A stretch of 64,000 bases of DNA from Jezberella montanilacus (GTDB taxonomy: Bacteria > Pseudomonadota > Gammaproteobacteria > Burkholderiales > Burkholderiaceae_B). Shown piece after piece: positions 34,724 through 43,262 of the stretch. The DNA lies in contig NZ_PVTV01000015.1 in assembly GCF_003003055.1 (NCBI RefSeq), positions 62,001 to 126,000 on the forward strand, given 5' to 3'. The position numbers and the translations under genes are program-made. Under the pieces are notes generated by a model. That model was not told where the DNA came from and did not search any database. It was given only the letters and a program-made list of their open reading frames with translations. Position 1 is the first letter of the stretch. Each line of letters opens with the position of its first letter.

Positions 34724-34978
34724 ATGACAGCTGCGCACATTGTTCTGACTAGCGGCTTTAGCCGCCGCTACACGAACGGCGTTAAAGAGTTTGATATTGA
34801 CGCAACCAATGTGCGTGGCCTGCTCAAGGCCATGGATCAGCTTTATCCTGGCTTAGCTGAGATTCTTGAAGAAGAAACAGCGATTGCCATTGATGGCGAA
34901 TTACATGAAGTGGTTTATACCCAAGTGCTTAGGCCTGGTTGTGAAGTATTTTTTATCCCTCGTATTGAGGGTGGTTAA
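34724..34978 (+). CDS. MoaD/ThiS-family ubiquitin-like sulfur-carrier protein
   Basis: An 84-residue protein that ends in Gly-Gly (PRIEGG), the hallmark of MoaD/ThiS sulfur carriers that are adenylylated and thiocarboxylated at the C-terminus. The beta-grasp pattern is visible: an N-terminal strand, a helix (VRGLLKAMDQLYPGLAEIL) and ending strands (EVFFIPRIEGG). Its place right after the molybdenum hydroxylase suggests a role in making or sulfurating that enzyme's molybdopterin cofactor. No MoaE, MoeB-like or XdhC-like gene is next to it, so its partner is elsewhere or it serves another sulfur-transfer pathway. An AAGAGCGAG purine stretch precedes the start. Confidence 0.82.
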   Translation: MTAAHIVLTSGFSRRYTNGVKEFDIDATNVRGLLKAMDQLYPGLAEILEEETAIAIDGELHEVVYTQVLRPGCEVFFIPRIEGG

Positions 34979-35015
34979 GCCGCGCTGGCGACTCTCCTAT
35001 CCATTATTGACGGCC

Positions 35016-35288
35016 TCACTTAACCATCAACGTAGCCATACAAGCGATCACAGCCAGAAGCGTGGCAAACTGACCACCTATCATCCAGTGAAATTTGTGA
35101 TCAACACCAGATCGTAAACCCTGCATATTGCGATCCATATCAACTCGCAAATCGTCAATTCGCTGAATCATCTCTTTTCTGGTTTCGCCAATCGATTGCT
35201 CTAAGCGCTCAACTGAGCGATCAAGCCGATCGATTGATTTCTGGGTTTGTTCTGCAATAACTTCTAGAGCAGTTACTCTGTTTTCCAT
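35016..35288 (-). CDS. Small coiled-coil protein with C-terminal membrane helix, copy A
   Basis: A 90-residue protein with a long heptad-type helix (about residues 1-65, e.g. IDRLDRSVERLEQSIGET) and one C-terminal hydrophobic segment (about 67-88, GGQFATLLAVIACMATLMV), so it is probably tail-anchored in the inner membrane with the coiled coil exposed. The ATG at 35288 matches the start of copy B; an ATG at 35303 would add five residues. It resembles short coiled-coil/membrane proteins of unknown function such as DUF1640-like ones, but I do not recognise it firmly. Nothing in its neighbours explains it. It is 11 residues longer than copy B because of an extra VDMDRNMQGLR. Confidence 0.7.
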   Translation of the reverse strand: MENRVTALEVIAEQTQKSIDRLDRSVERLEQSIGETRKEMIQRIDDLRVDMDRNMQGLRSGVDHKFHWMIGGQFATLLAVIACMATLMVK

Positions 35289-35299
35289 AGTCCAACACC

Positions 35300-35539
35300 T
35301 CACCTAACCATCAACGTAGCCATACAAGCGATCACAGCCAGAAGCGTGGCAAACTGACCACCTATCATCCAGTGAAATTTGTGATCAACACCAGATCGCA
35401 AGTCGTCAATTCGCTGAACCATCTCTTTTCTGGTTTCGCCAATCGATTGCTCTAAGCGCTCAACTGAGCGATCAAGCCGATCGATTGATTTCTGGGTTTG
35501 TTCTGCAATAACTTCTAGAGCAGTTACTCTGTTTTCCAT
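35300..35539 (-). CDS. Small coiled-coil protein with C-terminal membrane helix, copy B
   Basis: A 79-residue near-duplicate of copy A, lying upstream on the same strand. Apart from the missing 11-residue block, it differs only by Ile/Val at about residue 41 and Arg instead of Lys at the last position. It starts at 35539, where the two copies begin the same N-terminus (MENRVTALEVIA). The short spacing of 11 bases between the genes suggests one transcript. Function unknown. Confidence 0.7.
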   Translation of the reverse strand: MENRVTALEVIAEQTQKSIDRLDRSVERLEQSIGETRKEMVQRIDDLRSGVDHKFHWMIGGQFATLLAVIACMATLMVR

Positions 35540-35640
35540 CAAACACCTTAACTTTGTTGCGTAATCAGTACTGATCATGAGATCGGCACACACAACAAAA
35601 CTCTACGCTGTTGAGCAGCGTAAATCAACAAACGACGACA

Positions 35641-35672
35641 AAAAAGCCGGCGTAAACGCCAGCCTTTTTGGT
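35641..35672 (-). terminator. Terminator after the hydroxyisobutyrate-dehydrogenase-like gene
   Basis: A seven-pair stem (GCTGGCG with CGCCGGC on the minus strand, one G-U pair, four-base loop) is followed by a TTTTTT tract, 30-50 bases after the stop at 35702. The plus strand also has TTTTT after the stem, so it could work in both directions, isolating the small coiled-coil genes from the upstream operon. Confidence 0.75.
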
Positions 35673-35701
35673 AACAAAACGCAACTAAGACTAGGAAGTC
35701 A

Positions 35702-36589
35702 TTACTTCTGCAACATCTTGAAGATACTCGCATAATCAAGGCCACCATGACCTGATTTACTATGGATATCAAACAAGTTGCGAGCGGTGGCACCCAACGT
35801 GACTGTTGTTTTGGTGGACAAGGCGTTTTCTACAGCTAAGCCCAGATCCTTGAGCATCAGATCTGTACCAAAGCCGCCTGTGTAACCCCTTGAGGCTGCT
35901 GAATCTTCCTTAACCCCTGGACAAGGGTTGCCGTTGATCAACGCCCAGTTCGATCCGGAACTTTTACTGATAATTTCAGTCAACACTTTGGGATCAAGAC
36001 CATTGGCAATACCAAGCTGCAAGGCCTCCGCCGTGGCGATCATGGTAATACCCAACAGCATGTTGTTACAAACTTTCACGGTCTGACCACTGCCATAGCC
36101 ACCAGCGTGATAAATGGCTTTACCCATTTTTTCGATATATGGTTTAGCTCTGGCAAAGCCCTCAGCAGTGCCGCCCACCATAAAGGTCAAGGTGCCTGCC
36201 TCTGCGCCAAAGGTGCCACCAGAAACAGGCGCATCGACCATGGTGATGCCTTTGCTTTCGGCCAATTTGCCTAAATCGCGCGAGACTTCAGGTGCTATGG
36301 TCGAACTGTCGATAATGAGTGTGCCGGGCTTAGCAAGTGTCAACAAACCGGTCTCGCCCAAGCAGACTGCCTGAACATGCTGACTAGCAGGCAACATGGT
36401 AACGATGGTGCTGGCTGCTTTAATCGCATCAGCCAAAGACTTAGTCGATTGACCGCCACTGGCAACTAGGCTGTCGACACTTGCCTGAACCAAATCAAAA
36501 CCGGTCACGACGTAGCCAGCTTTAGCTAGGTTTTTAGCCATGTGCAGGCCCATGTTACCCAGGCCGATAAACAAGACATCTGAACTCAT
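35702..36589 (-). CDS. 3-hydroxyisobutyrate dehydrogenase family oxidoreductase
   Basis: A 295-residue NAD(P)-dependent beta-hydroxyacid dehydrogenase. The Rossmann motif GLGNMGLHMAKNLAKAGY is at the N-terminus, the substrate-binding signature DAPVSGGTFGAEAGTL is near residue 118, and the catalytic lysine lies in SGQTVKVCNNMLL (about residue 171). Substrate choices include 3-hydroxyisobutyrate, tartronate semialdehyde or similar; sequence alone does not decide. It lies 40 bases downstream of the amidohydrolase and ends at a clear terminator. Confidence 0.88.
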   Translation of the reverse strand: MSSDVLFIGLGNMGLHMAKNLAKAGYVVTGFDLVQASVDSLVASGGQSTKSLADAIKAASTIVTMLPASQHVQAVCLGETGLLTLAKPGTLIIDSSTIAPEVSRDLGKLAESKGITMVDAPVSGGTFGAEAGTLTFMVGGTAEGFARAKPYIEKMGKAIYHAGGYGSGQTVKVCNNMLLGITMIATAEALQLGIANGLDPKVLTEIISKSSGSNWALINGNPCPGVKEDSAASRGYTGGFGTDLMLKDLGLAVENALSTKTTVTLGATARNLFDIHSKSGHGGLDYASIFKMLQK

Positions 36590-36629
36590 TATTTCTCCTT
36601 GTTAGTATTAAACTCGTGTCGGTACAATT

Positions 36630-38348
36630 TTAGGCAGGCGCGGTTTGCGCACCTCTGACCAACTTGCCAGGATAAGCTCCAGTCGGTTTGCCGTCCAAAT
36701 AAGTCACGACCCCGGATACGATTGTCGCGCGATAACCATCCGCTTGTTGCGACAGACGCCTTCCCCCTGCGGGCAAATCACGCACAATCGCTGGTGCCCG
36801 CAGTTTCAAATTATCGAAATCGATCAGATTAATGTCCGCTTTGTACCCGGGTTTGAGAACACCCCTGTCGTGCAAGCCAACAACTGCCGCGGTATCTTGT
36901 GTCTGCCATTTAACGAGGTCTGCCAGTGGCAACTTCTCGCCACGGGTGCGATCACGCGCCCAATGCGTCAATAGGTAGGTCGGGAAGCTCGCATCGCAAA
37001 TGAATCCATAATGTGCGCCACCATCACTAAGCCCCGGAACGGTATCTCTATCGGTCAACATCTCTCGGACGACTTCAAGATCTTGCTCGACATAGTTATA
37101 AAGTGGGCGATACAACATAGCCTGTCCGTCTCCAGCGATTAAATAATCGTAGGCAAAAGAATAGGGATCTTGACCTGCCTGCTTGGCTAGCGAACTAATA
37201 CACTGATCTGGACTGGGCTCGTAATTAGGTGGATCCTGAAGCAAATACAGGTTATCGAAGTTAGCAAAACGACGCGTTAACATGGGGGTTTGATGGCGTT
37301 CAGATAAGATTTGTCTGCGCGTGTCGGGATCCCGCAATCGTGCCAGTTTCTCGGGCAAAGGCAAATGGGCGATTGCCTCATAGCCAGGCAGTTGAGAGAA
37401 CGGTGATAGCGTTAAAGCAAAACTAAAAATCAGGGCAACAGGTCTCGCACCAACTTGGGCTTTCATGACTACTCCCGCATCGACCGCTGCGTGCATGTGA
37501 TCCATCACGCGACGCCACCGATCAGGCAGGTGCTCGTGCTGCAGTAAGGTCAAGGATAAAGGCCGACCGGAGGTTTCAGCGATCCTGCGCAACATGGCGA
37601 ACTCTTCGTCCACATCATCGAAATCCGTCACCAGTTGCAAAACACCTTTGCCCGCCTTGTGCAATCCCATGGCGATTGCGGTCAGTTCGCTCTCTGCAGC
37701 CCCGAGGCTTGGCGTTTGTTTACCATCGCTGCTGCGATGCAAAATTGTTCGAGAGGTGGTGAAACCCAGTGCGCCTGCTTCGACTGCCTCGGCGGCAATT
37801 TGCGCCATTTTTTCTAGATCATCGACTTGTGCAACCTCATGGTTTGCACCTCGATCACCCATCACGTGAATTCGCAGAGGTGCATGGCCAAGTTGTGCCG
37901 CCACGTCGAGGTCAAATCGACGCGCTTCCAGCACATCCATGTATTCAGGGAAGCTCTGCCAGGTCCATGGCAAACCTTCTTCGAGCACAATACCTGGAAT
38001 GTCCTCTACGCCCTCCATCAGCTTCATCATGACTTCGCGATGCTCGGGCAGACAGGGGGCAAAACCAATCCCGCAATTACCCATGACAACCGTGGTGACG
38101 CCCATCTGCGATGAGGATGCGATCTGCTGGCTCCATGTTACCTGGCCGTCGTAGTGAGTATGGATGTCAACAAAACCCGGTGTAACGAGCAGGCCTTTCG
38201 CGTCAATCTCTTGCTCAGAGTTGCTTGACACAGTACCCACTTCGGAGATGATCCCTTCAACGATTGAGATGTCACCAACATAAGGGACAGCGCCAGTGCC
38301 GTCGACGATAGTGCCGTTTCTAATAATCAGGGTGGGTTTAATGTCCAT
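36630..38348 (-). CDS. Amidohydrolase family 3 (N-acyl-D-amino-acid deacylase-like)
   Basis: A 572-residue metal-dependent amidohydrolase of the D-aminoacylase group. The metal-binding [10 protein letters not shown] (HxH) near residue 68, preceded by VTPGFVDI, and the C-terminal [10 protein letters not shown] and [16 protein letters not shown] are characteristic of this family. The best-known activity is hydrolysis of N-acyl-D-amino acids, but many members act on other cyclic or acyl amides. It is first in a two-gene reverse operon with the 3-hydroxyisobutyrate-dehydrogenase-like gene. There is no signal peptide. Confidence 0.85.
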   Translation of the reverse strand: MDIKPTLIIRNGTIVDGTGAVPYVGDISIVEGIISEVGTVSSNSEQEIDAKGLLVTPGFVDIHTHYDGQVTWSQQIASSSQMGVTTVVMGNCGIGFAPCLPEHREVMMKLMEGVEDIPGIVLEEGLPWTWQSFPEYMDVLEARRFDLDVAAQLGHAPLRIHVMGDRGANHEVAQVDDLEKMAQIAAEAVEAGALGFTTSRTILHRSSDGKQTPSLGAAESELTAIAMGLHKAGKGVLQLVTDFDDVDEEFAMLRRIAETSGRPLSLTLLQHEHLPDRWRRVMDHMHAAVDAGVVMKAQVGARPVALIFSFALTLSPFSQLPGYEAIAHLPLPEKLARLRDPDTRRQILSERHQTPMLTRRFANFDNLYLLQDPPNYEPSPDQCISSLAKQAGQDPYSFAYDYLIAGDGQAMLYRPLYNYVEQDLEVVREMLTDRDTVPGLSDGGAHYGFICDASFPTYLLTHWARDRTRGEKLPLADLVKWQTQDTAAVVGLHDRGVLKPGYKADINLIDFDNLKLRAPAIVRDLPAGGRRLSQQADGYRATIVSGVVTYLDGKPTGAYPGKLVRGAQTAPA

Positions 38349-38366
38349 TGTCTCTCGTCATTATTG

Positions 38367-38416
38367 TTTGTCGTCTTCAGTACAGACAACACGACTTTGT
38401 TCAGTTATCGTAACAA
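38367..38416. promoter_or_regulatory. Two inverted repeats in the amidohydrolase/cupin divergent region
   Basis: TTGTC (38368-38372) with GACAA (38385-38389), and TTGTT (38397-38401) with AACAA (38412-38416), lie in the 115-base spacer. Both have similar TTGTY/RACAA half sites 10-12 bases apart, as for GntR-like or LysR-like regulators. Assignment is tentative. Confidence 0.35.
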
Positions 38417-38463
38417 GAATATGTCAATCCGAACAAAAAATCACAATTTATTGGGGCAAAAGT

Positions 38464-38748
38464 ATGACCAAGATGACCTTTGAAGAGTTTGAGACTCAAT
38501 CATTAAGCTCGGGTTTTAATGAGGTTGTTAAAAAAGTTTGGGAGCCTGACCTTACGCTTGAAGCGCACACCCACCCCTACGACGTGCACGTCATACTGGC
38601 TGAAGGTGAACTGTGGCTGACCAAGCACGGCATCACACATCATGTGACTCCTGGACAAGATTTCACCGTGGCAGCAGAAGAAGTGCATGCAGAGCGATAC
38701 GGATCTAAAGGTGCCACTTTTTGGGTCGCAAGAAAACATACTCTGTAA
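38464..38748 (+). CDS. Small cupin-domain protein
   Basis: A 94-residue single cupin barrel. The pattern LEAHTHPYDVHVILAEGELWL gives the first cupin motif with its histidines (H-x-H and a later H), and PGQDFTVAAEEVHAERYGS gives the second with a His, so a bound metal is likely. The ATG at 38464 follows a short leader; longer in-frame starts reach back over the divergent promoter. It is 16 bases upstream of a secreted alpha/beta hydrolase gene and probably co-transcribed. The ligand is unknown. Confidence 0.8.
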   Translation: MTKMTFEEFETQSLSSGFNEVVKKVWEPDLTLEAHTHPYDVHVILAEGELWLTKHGITHHVTPGQDFTVAAEEVHAERYGSKGATFWVARKHTL

Positions 38749-38764
38749 AGATTGAGACATATAC

Positions 38765-40330
38765 ATGAAACGAATTGCCTTGCTCGCCTCAACGCTGTTG
38801 CTCATCGGTTCTGTACACGCAGAGCTCACCAAATTGGAGATCACCTCTACTGAACCGTTCGGTCATTTTTTGAGTGGCGAATTTGTCATCCTCAAAGGAA
38901 AGATACACGGCGAGATCTCGCCAAAAGAAAACATCCCGGGTTTAGATAAGGTCAAAATCAATCCGCATGGCAACATCGATTATTCTGCCCGAGTCGTCCT
39001 CGTGATGCCAAGCGATAACGGCAGATCAAACGGGACGCTGATTGTGGATATTCCAAATCGCGGGAAAGCTTATGCAGAGGCGCTGTACAACTCCCCACCC
39101 GGTCTGCCGTATTTATCCGGCACTTTCGCGCAAGGCACAGGATTCTTGCAGGATTCTGGCTTTAGCACCGCCGAAGTCTTCTGGGAGCTTGGGCAAGGAG
39201 CTGAGCTGCCATCCTTTGTTGATGCACAGGGCAAAACTCAATATGTGGAAGGCGTCGGTTTCGCGATCGTGCGGGATGCGGGTCTGTTTTTCGCGCACGC
39301 GTCTACTGACTGGACTGGACACGTCAATCCCTTGCAAGGAAAAATCAGTCGAACCCTTGCCAGTGGAAAATCGCAAACAGGCCGTTATTTAAAAACATTC
39401 TTGCTAAACGGCTTCAATATGGCTGGGCAGCAACGTGTGTTCGACGGCATGCATGTGTTTGTTTCTGGTGCCGGCTTATTGCCCATCATGCAAACTGGCC
39501 CTGGACCAGAATCGAGTACGAACGGCGCACCGAGCTTTGCTAACCCAGAAATGCGCGGTGTTCATGAAGAAGTGCTGACCATTTCAGACATTATTAAACG
39601 GGTTCAAGCTCGAGGAGAAGTGCCTCCAAAGATGATCTTGATATCAAGCACGACCGATTACTATTCCGGTCGCGCATCACTAGGACGAACTGGCGCCAGC
39701 GGGACCACAGACCTGGCTTTACCGGCAAATGTAAGAATGTATGACATTGCCGGTGGATCGCATGTGCTTTTGCCAATCCAGAACAAAGACTGCACGATTC
39801 CCGTTGCAACACTTGATTGGCCTCCCGTCGCGCGCGCCACGCTTGCACGATTGGACCAATGGGTGGCCGACAATACCCCACCCCCAGCGAACGCTTTATT
39901 GAAACTTCAAAAAGCGCAAGAAACACCCCCTACACTCCGGGCACCTAAACATTTGGCGGATGCAGTCATCCAAGTGCCCGTGCTTGATGAGGACGGCAAT
40001 GCGCTAGGCGGCGTTCGTTTACCTGACCTCGTGGTGCCGCTTGGCACCCATGGTGGCCAGAACGCGCCACAAACCTTCACCTGTTCGCTTGCGGGCTCTT
40101 ACGTCGCGTTTGCAAAAACCAAAACTGAACGGGAGGCCAATCATGATCGCAGACCATCTCTTGCCGAACGGTACAAAAATCAGGATGAGTACGTGAATCG
40201 GATCAGGATTGCCACGATTGATCTCGTGCGTTCAGGATTTCTGTTACCCGAAGATGCTGCCATCATTGTGGCTCGCGCGGCATCCAACCGCATCTTTGAT
40301 GAAGTGCAGAGAGATCTAAATCCGCGCTAA
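38765..40330 (+). CDS. Secreted alpha/beta hydrolase domain-containing protein
   Basis: A 521-residue protein with a Sec signal (MKRIALLASTLLLIGSVHA) and the large alpha/beta hydrolase domain family found in many Burkholderiales, not a classical lipase. The nucleophile serine is in SGKSQTGRYL near residue 202, and a His in GGSHVLLP near the C-terminal third may complete the triad. The role is presumably hydrolysis of an ester or lactone in the periplasm. The substrate is not known. It follows the cupin gene and is convergent with a Bug receptor gene after 13 bases. Confidence 0.8.
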   Translation: MKRIALLASTLLLIGSVHAELTKLEITSTEPFGHFLSGEFVILKGKIHGEISPKENIPGLDKVKINPHGNIDYSARVVLVMPSDNGRSNGTLIVDIPNRGKAYAEALYNSPPGLPYLSGTFAQGTGFLQDSGFSTAEVFWELGQGAELPSFVDAQGKTQYVEGVGFAIVRDAGLFFAHASTDWTGHVNPLQGKISRTLASGKSQTGRYLKTFLLNGFNMAGQQRVFDGMHVFVSGAGLLPIMQTGPGPESSTNGAPSFANPEMRGVHEEVLTISDIIKRVQARGEVPPKMILISSTTDYYSGRASLGRTGASGTTDLALPANVRMYDIAGGSHVLLPIQNKDCTIPVATLDWPPVARATLARLDQWVADNTPPPANALLKLQKAQETPPTLRAPKHLADAVIQVPVLDEDGNALGGVRLPDLVVPLGTHGGQNAPQTFTCSLAGSYVAFAKTKTEREANHDRRPSLAERYKNQDEYVNRIRIATIDLVRSGFLLPEDAAIIVARAASNRIFDEVQRDLNPR

Positions 40331-40343
40331 CGGACTGAAGACC

Positions 40344-41399
40344 TCAGTTGGGTTGATAGCCACTCTCTTTAATGATTTTGGCCCATGCTGAGGAATAGCT
40401 GCGCTCTCTCGTTTGCAACTGAGACGCCGTCAGATAATCAGGGCTCAACCCCATGCTGGCAAATTGCTCTTTGACGTCTGGTTTGGCAACGACCTTCTCG
40501 AGTGCTTTGGAGACTTGGTTCAAGATTGCTGGTGGTGCGTCTTTGGCTGCAAAGACCCCATAAAAAGGCAAATCTTCAAAGCCATTGATTCCCAGCTCTT
40601 TAAAGGTTGGCACATCGGGCAAGCTAGCCTGTCGTGTAGCGCCCATCACTGCCACGATCCGCAATTTTTTAGCCTGATGAAACTCAATAAAATCTGGCAC
40701 GGAGGCTGATCCAGCTTCTATTTGATTGCCCAGCATATCCGCCATCATCGGTGCGCTGCCTTTATAGGGCACCGACAGCAAATCAAGTTCATATCTTTTT
40801 GCTAGGGTTTTAACTAGAAACTCAAGGGTCGATGCCGGTGCGGGGATACCAACTGAACCCTTTTTGCCGGGTTTGGATTTGACTAGGTTAATGTAGTCGT
40901 TAAAACCTTGAGCCGAAGTGCCGCTTGATAAGGCAAATGCATTGACAAAGCTAGCTACCCCAGCCACGGCAACAAAATCAGCCTCAACGTCAAACCCCGG
41001 CGTTTTCATGACCAAAGGCAAAATCGATATCGTGTGGTCATGCGATAGAAATAACGTGTACCCGTCGCTGCCAACTGACTTTAGATACTGGGCGGCAATT
41101 TGGCCCCCCGCCCCCGGCTTGTTTTCTACCACCACAGACACGCCCAATTCGGTGGATAAGCGCGCTGCCAATAAACGGGCTAAGGCGTCTGTGCCACCGC
41201 CCGCAGGAAAACCCACCATCAATCGCATCGGTTTATCGATCTGAGCTTCAGAGCTCGAACCATACACGCTCAACAACAAAGCAAGCATCAAAAAGCTGAT
41301 TGAATAGATTGATTTAAGCAGTCGACCGATAACCGATGGCGTTGTCACAACAGCGTCCTTTAATTTAGGCTTGAAAAACATCACGCAGGGCTTGCGCAC
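40344..41399 (-). CDS. Bug-family (TctC-like) periplasmic solute-binding receptor, second in window
   Basis: An exported binding protein of the tripartite tricarboxylate transporter receptor family, 351 residues as an open frame. The mature opening DKPMRLMVGFPAGGGTDALARLLAARL and the NKPGAGGQIAAQYL loop are typical. The start is uncertain: ATG at 41399 or 41381, or a GTG further in, because the frame overlaps the 3' end of the upstream lipase gene and the signal peptide (core SISFLMLALLLSVYG) begins well inside. No membrane partners lie near it. It follows the lipase gene on the same strand by overlap, so the two may be co-transcribed. Confidence 0.87.
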   Translation of the reverse strand: MRKPCVMFFKPKLKDAVVTTPSVIGRLLKSIYSISFLMLALLLSVYGSSSEAQIDKPMRLMVGFPAGGGTDALARLLAARLSTELGVSVVVENKPGAGGQIAAQYLKSVGSDGYTLFLSHDHTISILPLVMKTPGFDVEADFVAVAGVASFVNAFALSSGTSAQGFNDYINLVKSKPGKKGSVGIPAPASTLEFLVKTLAKRYELDLLSVPYKGSAPMMADMLGNQIEAGSASVPDFIEFHQAKKLRIVAVMGATRQASLPDVPTFKELGINGFEDLPFYGVFAAKDAPPAILNQVSKALEKVVAKPDVKEQFASMGLSPDYLTASQLQTRERSYSSAWAKIIKESGYQPN

Positions 41400-42306
41400 A
41401 CATTTTGACAGCGGTGTTAGCTTCGCGCAAGACTCGTCCCATCAAGGCAAAACCATGGATTTGCCGTTCGAAGCATACATACTGAGTGGGAACGCCAGCC
41501 GCCGACAATTTGTCGGCATAGGCTGCACCTTCGTCGCGAAGCGGGTCGTAACCAGCGGTAATAACAAAGGCGGGAGGCAAATCAGCATGACTCTCTGCTC
41601 GCAACGGAGAAGCTCGCCAATCCTTGCGAGAGTCGAGATCAGGCATATAGTGATCAAAAAAGTATTTCATTGTCGCTGCGCCCAAGCCGTACCCTTCGGC
41701 GTTGGTCACCATTGACTGGGTTGTCCCGTGAGCATCGGTCACAGGGTAGATCAATAACTGCAGCACTGGTTTGAATACGCCTGATTCTCGAAGCGACAAA
41801 GCAACGACCGCAGCGAGGTGACCTCCAGCACTATCACCACCGACCGCAATACGATTCGGGTCGATATTGAGCGTTTTAGCATTGGCATGCACCCATTCTG
41901 TCGCTGCCACACAGTCGTCAGACGCTGCGGGCATATGGTGCTCAGGCCCCATCCGGTAATCAACTGATACCACTGCACAACCGGCTAAATTCGACAGTTC
42001 ACGGCAGATAACGTCATGCGTCTCCAGGTCGCCAATCACATGACCCCCACCGTGGTAGTAGACCAAACATGGCAGCGTCGCATTGGCTGAACTACCGATC
42101 GGCCGGTAGCTGCGGATTTTTATCGGGCCGTGTGGGCCAGTAATATCTCGATCCGCCACAGCGGCAACCTCGGGTGCATCGGGCTGGGTAAAAAAACGCC
42201 GCGCAAGATAAGCTGCTCGACCCTCCTCGGGCGGCAGGCTCTGCATCGGCGGAACCCCTTTTTCAATCATCAAATCCAATAATGCACGCGCCTGTGGATC
42301 CAGCAT
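41365..42306 (-). CDS. Hormone-sensitive-lipase-like alpha/beta hydrolase
   Basis: A 313-residue esterase of the GDXG (bacterial HSL, family IV) group. The oxyanion motif HGGG is at residues 85-88, the nucleophile Ser159 is in GGDSAGG, and Asp254 (YDPLRDEG) and His284 (HGFA) fit the triad. The ATG at 42306 was chosen because it gives the usual N-terminus; the open frame continues to 42444 inside the next gene's end. It is 46 bases downstream of the HDAC-like gene on the same strand. Likely cytoplasmic, acting on short-chain esters. Confidence 0.9.
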   Translation of the reverse strand: MLDPQARALLDLMIEKGVPPMQSLPPEEGRAAYLARRFFTQPDAPEVAAVADRDITGPHGPIKIRSYRPIGSSANATLPCLVYYHGGGHVIGDLETHDVICRELSNLAGCAVVSVDYRMGPEHHMPAASDDCVAATEWVHANAKTLNIDPNRIAVGGDSAGGHLAAVVALSLRESGVFKPVLQLLIYPVTDAHGTTQSMVTNAEGYGLGAATMKYFFDHYMPDLDSRKDWRASPLRAESHADLPPAFVITAGYDPLRDEGAAYADKLSAAGVPTQYVCFERQIHGFALMGRVLREANTAVKMCAQALRDVFQA

Positions 42307-42352
42307 GTTTATCCCCGTTATTGTGGTTAAGACAACATCTATTATGCAACGA

Positions 42353-43258
42353 TTAAAACGCCTGTTGGCTGTACAACTGAGCAGCCATTTGAACGGTCTG
42401 AAAATGAATATCAACGATGGTCTGAATATCCGTGCTGTATCCACCAGCCATCACAATCGCCAGAGGCAATCCTCTCGCCTGTGCAAAGTGCATCACCATG
42501 GCGTCGCGCTCACGCATACCGCTACGAGTCAGCTTCAATCGTCCGAGGCGATCTGATTCATGGGGATCGGCACCTGCCAGATAGATAACGAAGCCAGGCT
42601 TGAAGGCCTTAGTCAGCTGACTAAGTGCGGAACTCAACTTGGCCAGATAAGCATCGTCGTCACACCCATCCGGTAGCGGCACATCCAAATCACTTTGCTG
42701 CTTTCTGAATGGATAATTGCGCTCACCGTGAAGAGAGAGAGTAAAGACGGACGAGTCATGTTGAAAAATTGAAGCGGTCCCGTCCCCCTGGTGTACATCG
42801 AGGTCAATCACCGCGACATTGAGCGAGCGGTTAGTCTCGCGCTGAAGCATTCTGGCGGCAATCGCAACGTCATTAAACACGCAGAAACCACTGCCATGGT
42901 CACGGTAGGCATGATGGGTGCCGCCAGCCAAGTTCGCTGCCACCCCATCGATGACGGCCGCTCTGCAGGCGCCAATAGTCGCCCCGGCGGAGCGACGTGA
43001 GCGCTCAACCATCGCGGGGCTCCAGGGGAAACCGATTTCCCTTTGCTCAACAGGGGTGAGCTCACCGCGGAGAACACGCTGCACGTAACGTGGTTCATGC
43101 GTCAATAAAATTTGAGCGTCGCTTGCGGCCTCAGCCTCGACAAGTTCGATATCGGTGCATTGCTCAACGGCCTCGCGCAACAAACGGTATTTTGACATGG
43201 GGAAACGATGACCGGCTGGTAGGGGCAGCACAAAGTGGTCAGAGTAAAACGCTTTCAT
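42353..43258 (-). CDS. Histone-deacetylase/acetylpolyamine-amidohydrolase family protein
   Basis: A 301-residue zinc hydrolase of the HDAC/AcuC/APAH superfamily, which in bacteria deacetylates polyamines or other acyl-amides. The active site is well preserved: GTHHAYRDHGSGFCVFND (His pair at about 115-116), DLDVHQGDGT (Asp152, Asp154, His156) and AGADPHESDRLG (second Asp ligand). The ATG at 43258 is four bases after the stop of the EamA gene, so it is likely in that operon. The actual substrate is not clear. Confidence 0.88.
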   Translation of the reverse strand: MKAFYSDHFVLPLPAGHRFPMSKYRLLREAVEQCTDIELVEAEAASDAQILLTHEPRYVQRVLRGELTPVEQREIGFPWSPAMVERSRRSAGATIGACRAAVIDGVAANLAGGTHHAYRDHGSGFCVFNDVAIAARMLQRETNRSLNVAVIDLDVHQGDGTASIFQHDSSVFTLSLHGERNYPFRKQQSDLDVPLPDGCDDDAYLAKLSSALSQLTKAFKPGFVIYLAGADPHESDRLGRLKLTRSGMRERDAMVMHFAQARGLPLAIVMAGGYSTDIQTIVDIHFQTVQMAAQLYSQQAF

Positions 43259-43262
43259 TGCA

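Larger units (their letters stand above)
35014..35539. repeat. Tandem near-identical duplication of about 242 bp
   Basis: Segment 35014-35288 and segment 35298-35539 are direct repeats on the minus strand. They differ only by a 33-base in-frame block present in the first copy and absent from the second, plus about three substitutions I could find. The repeat covers the whole coding region of both genes. Confidence 0.9.

Noticed and set aside
35014-35539. Repeat pair considered as a CRISPR or mobile-element end
   Set aside because: There are only two long copies with coding content, no short spacers, and no transposase or terminal inverted repeat nearby.
39113-39926. Reverse ORFs (87-110 codons) inside the alpha/beta hydrolase gene
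   Set aside because: They are antisense shadows of a gene with clear signal peptide and catalytic motif.
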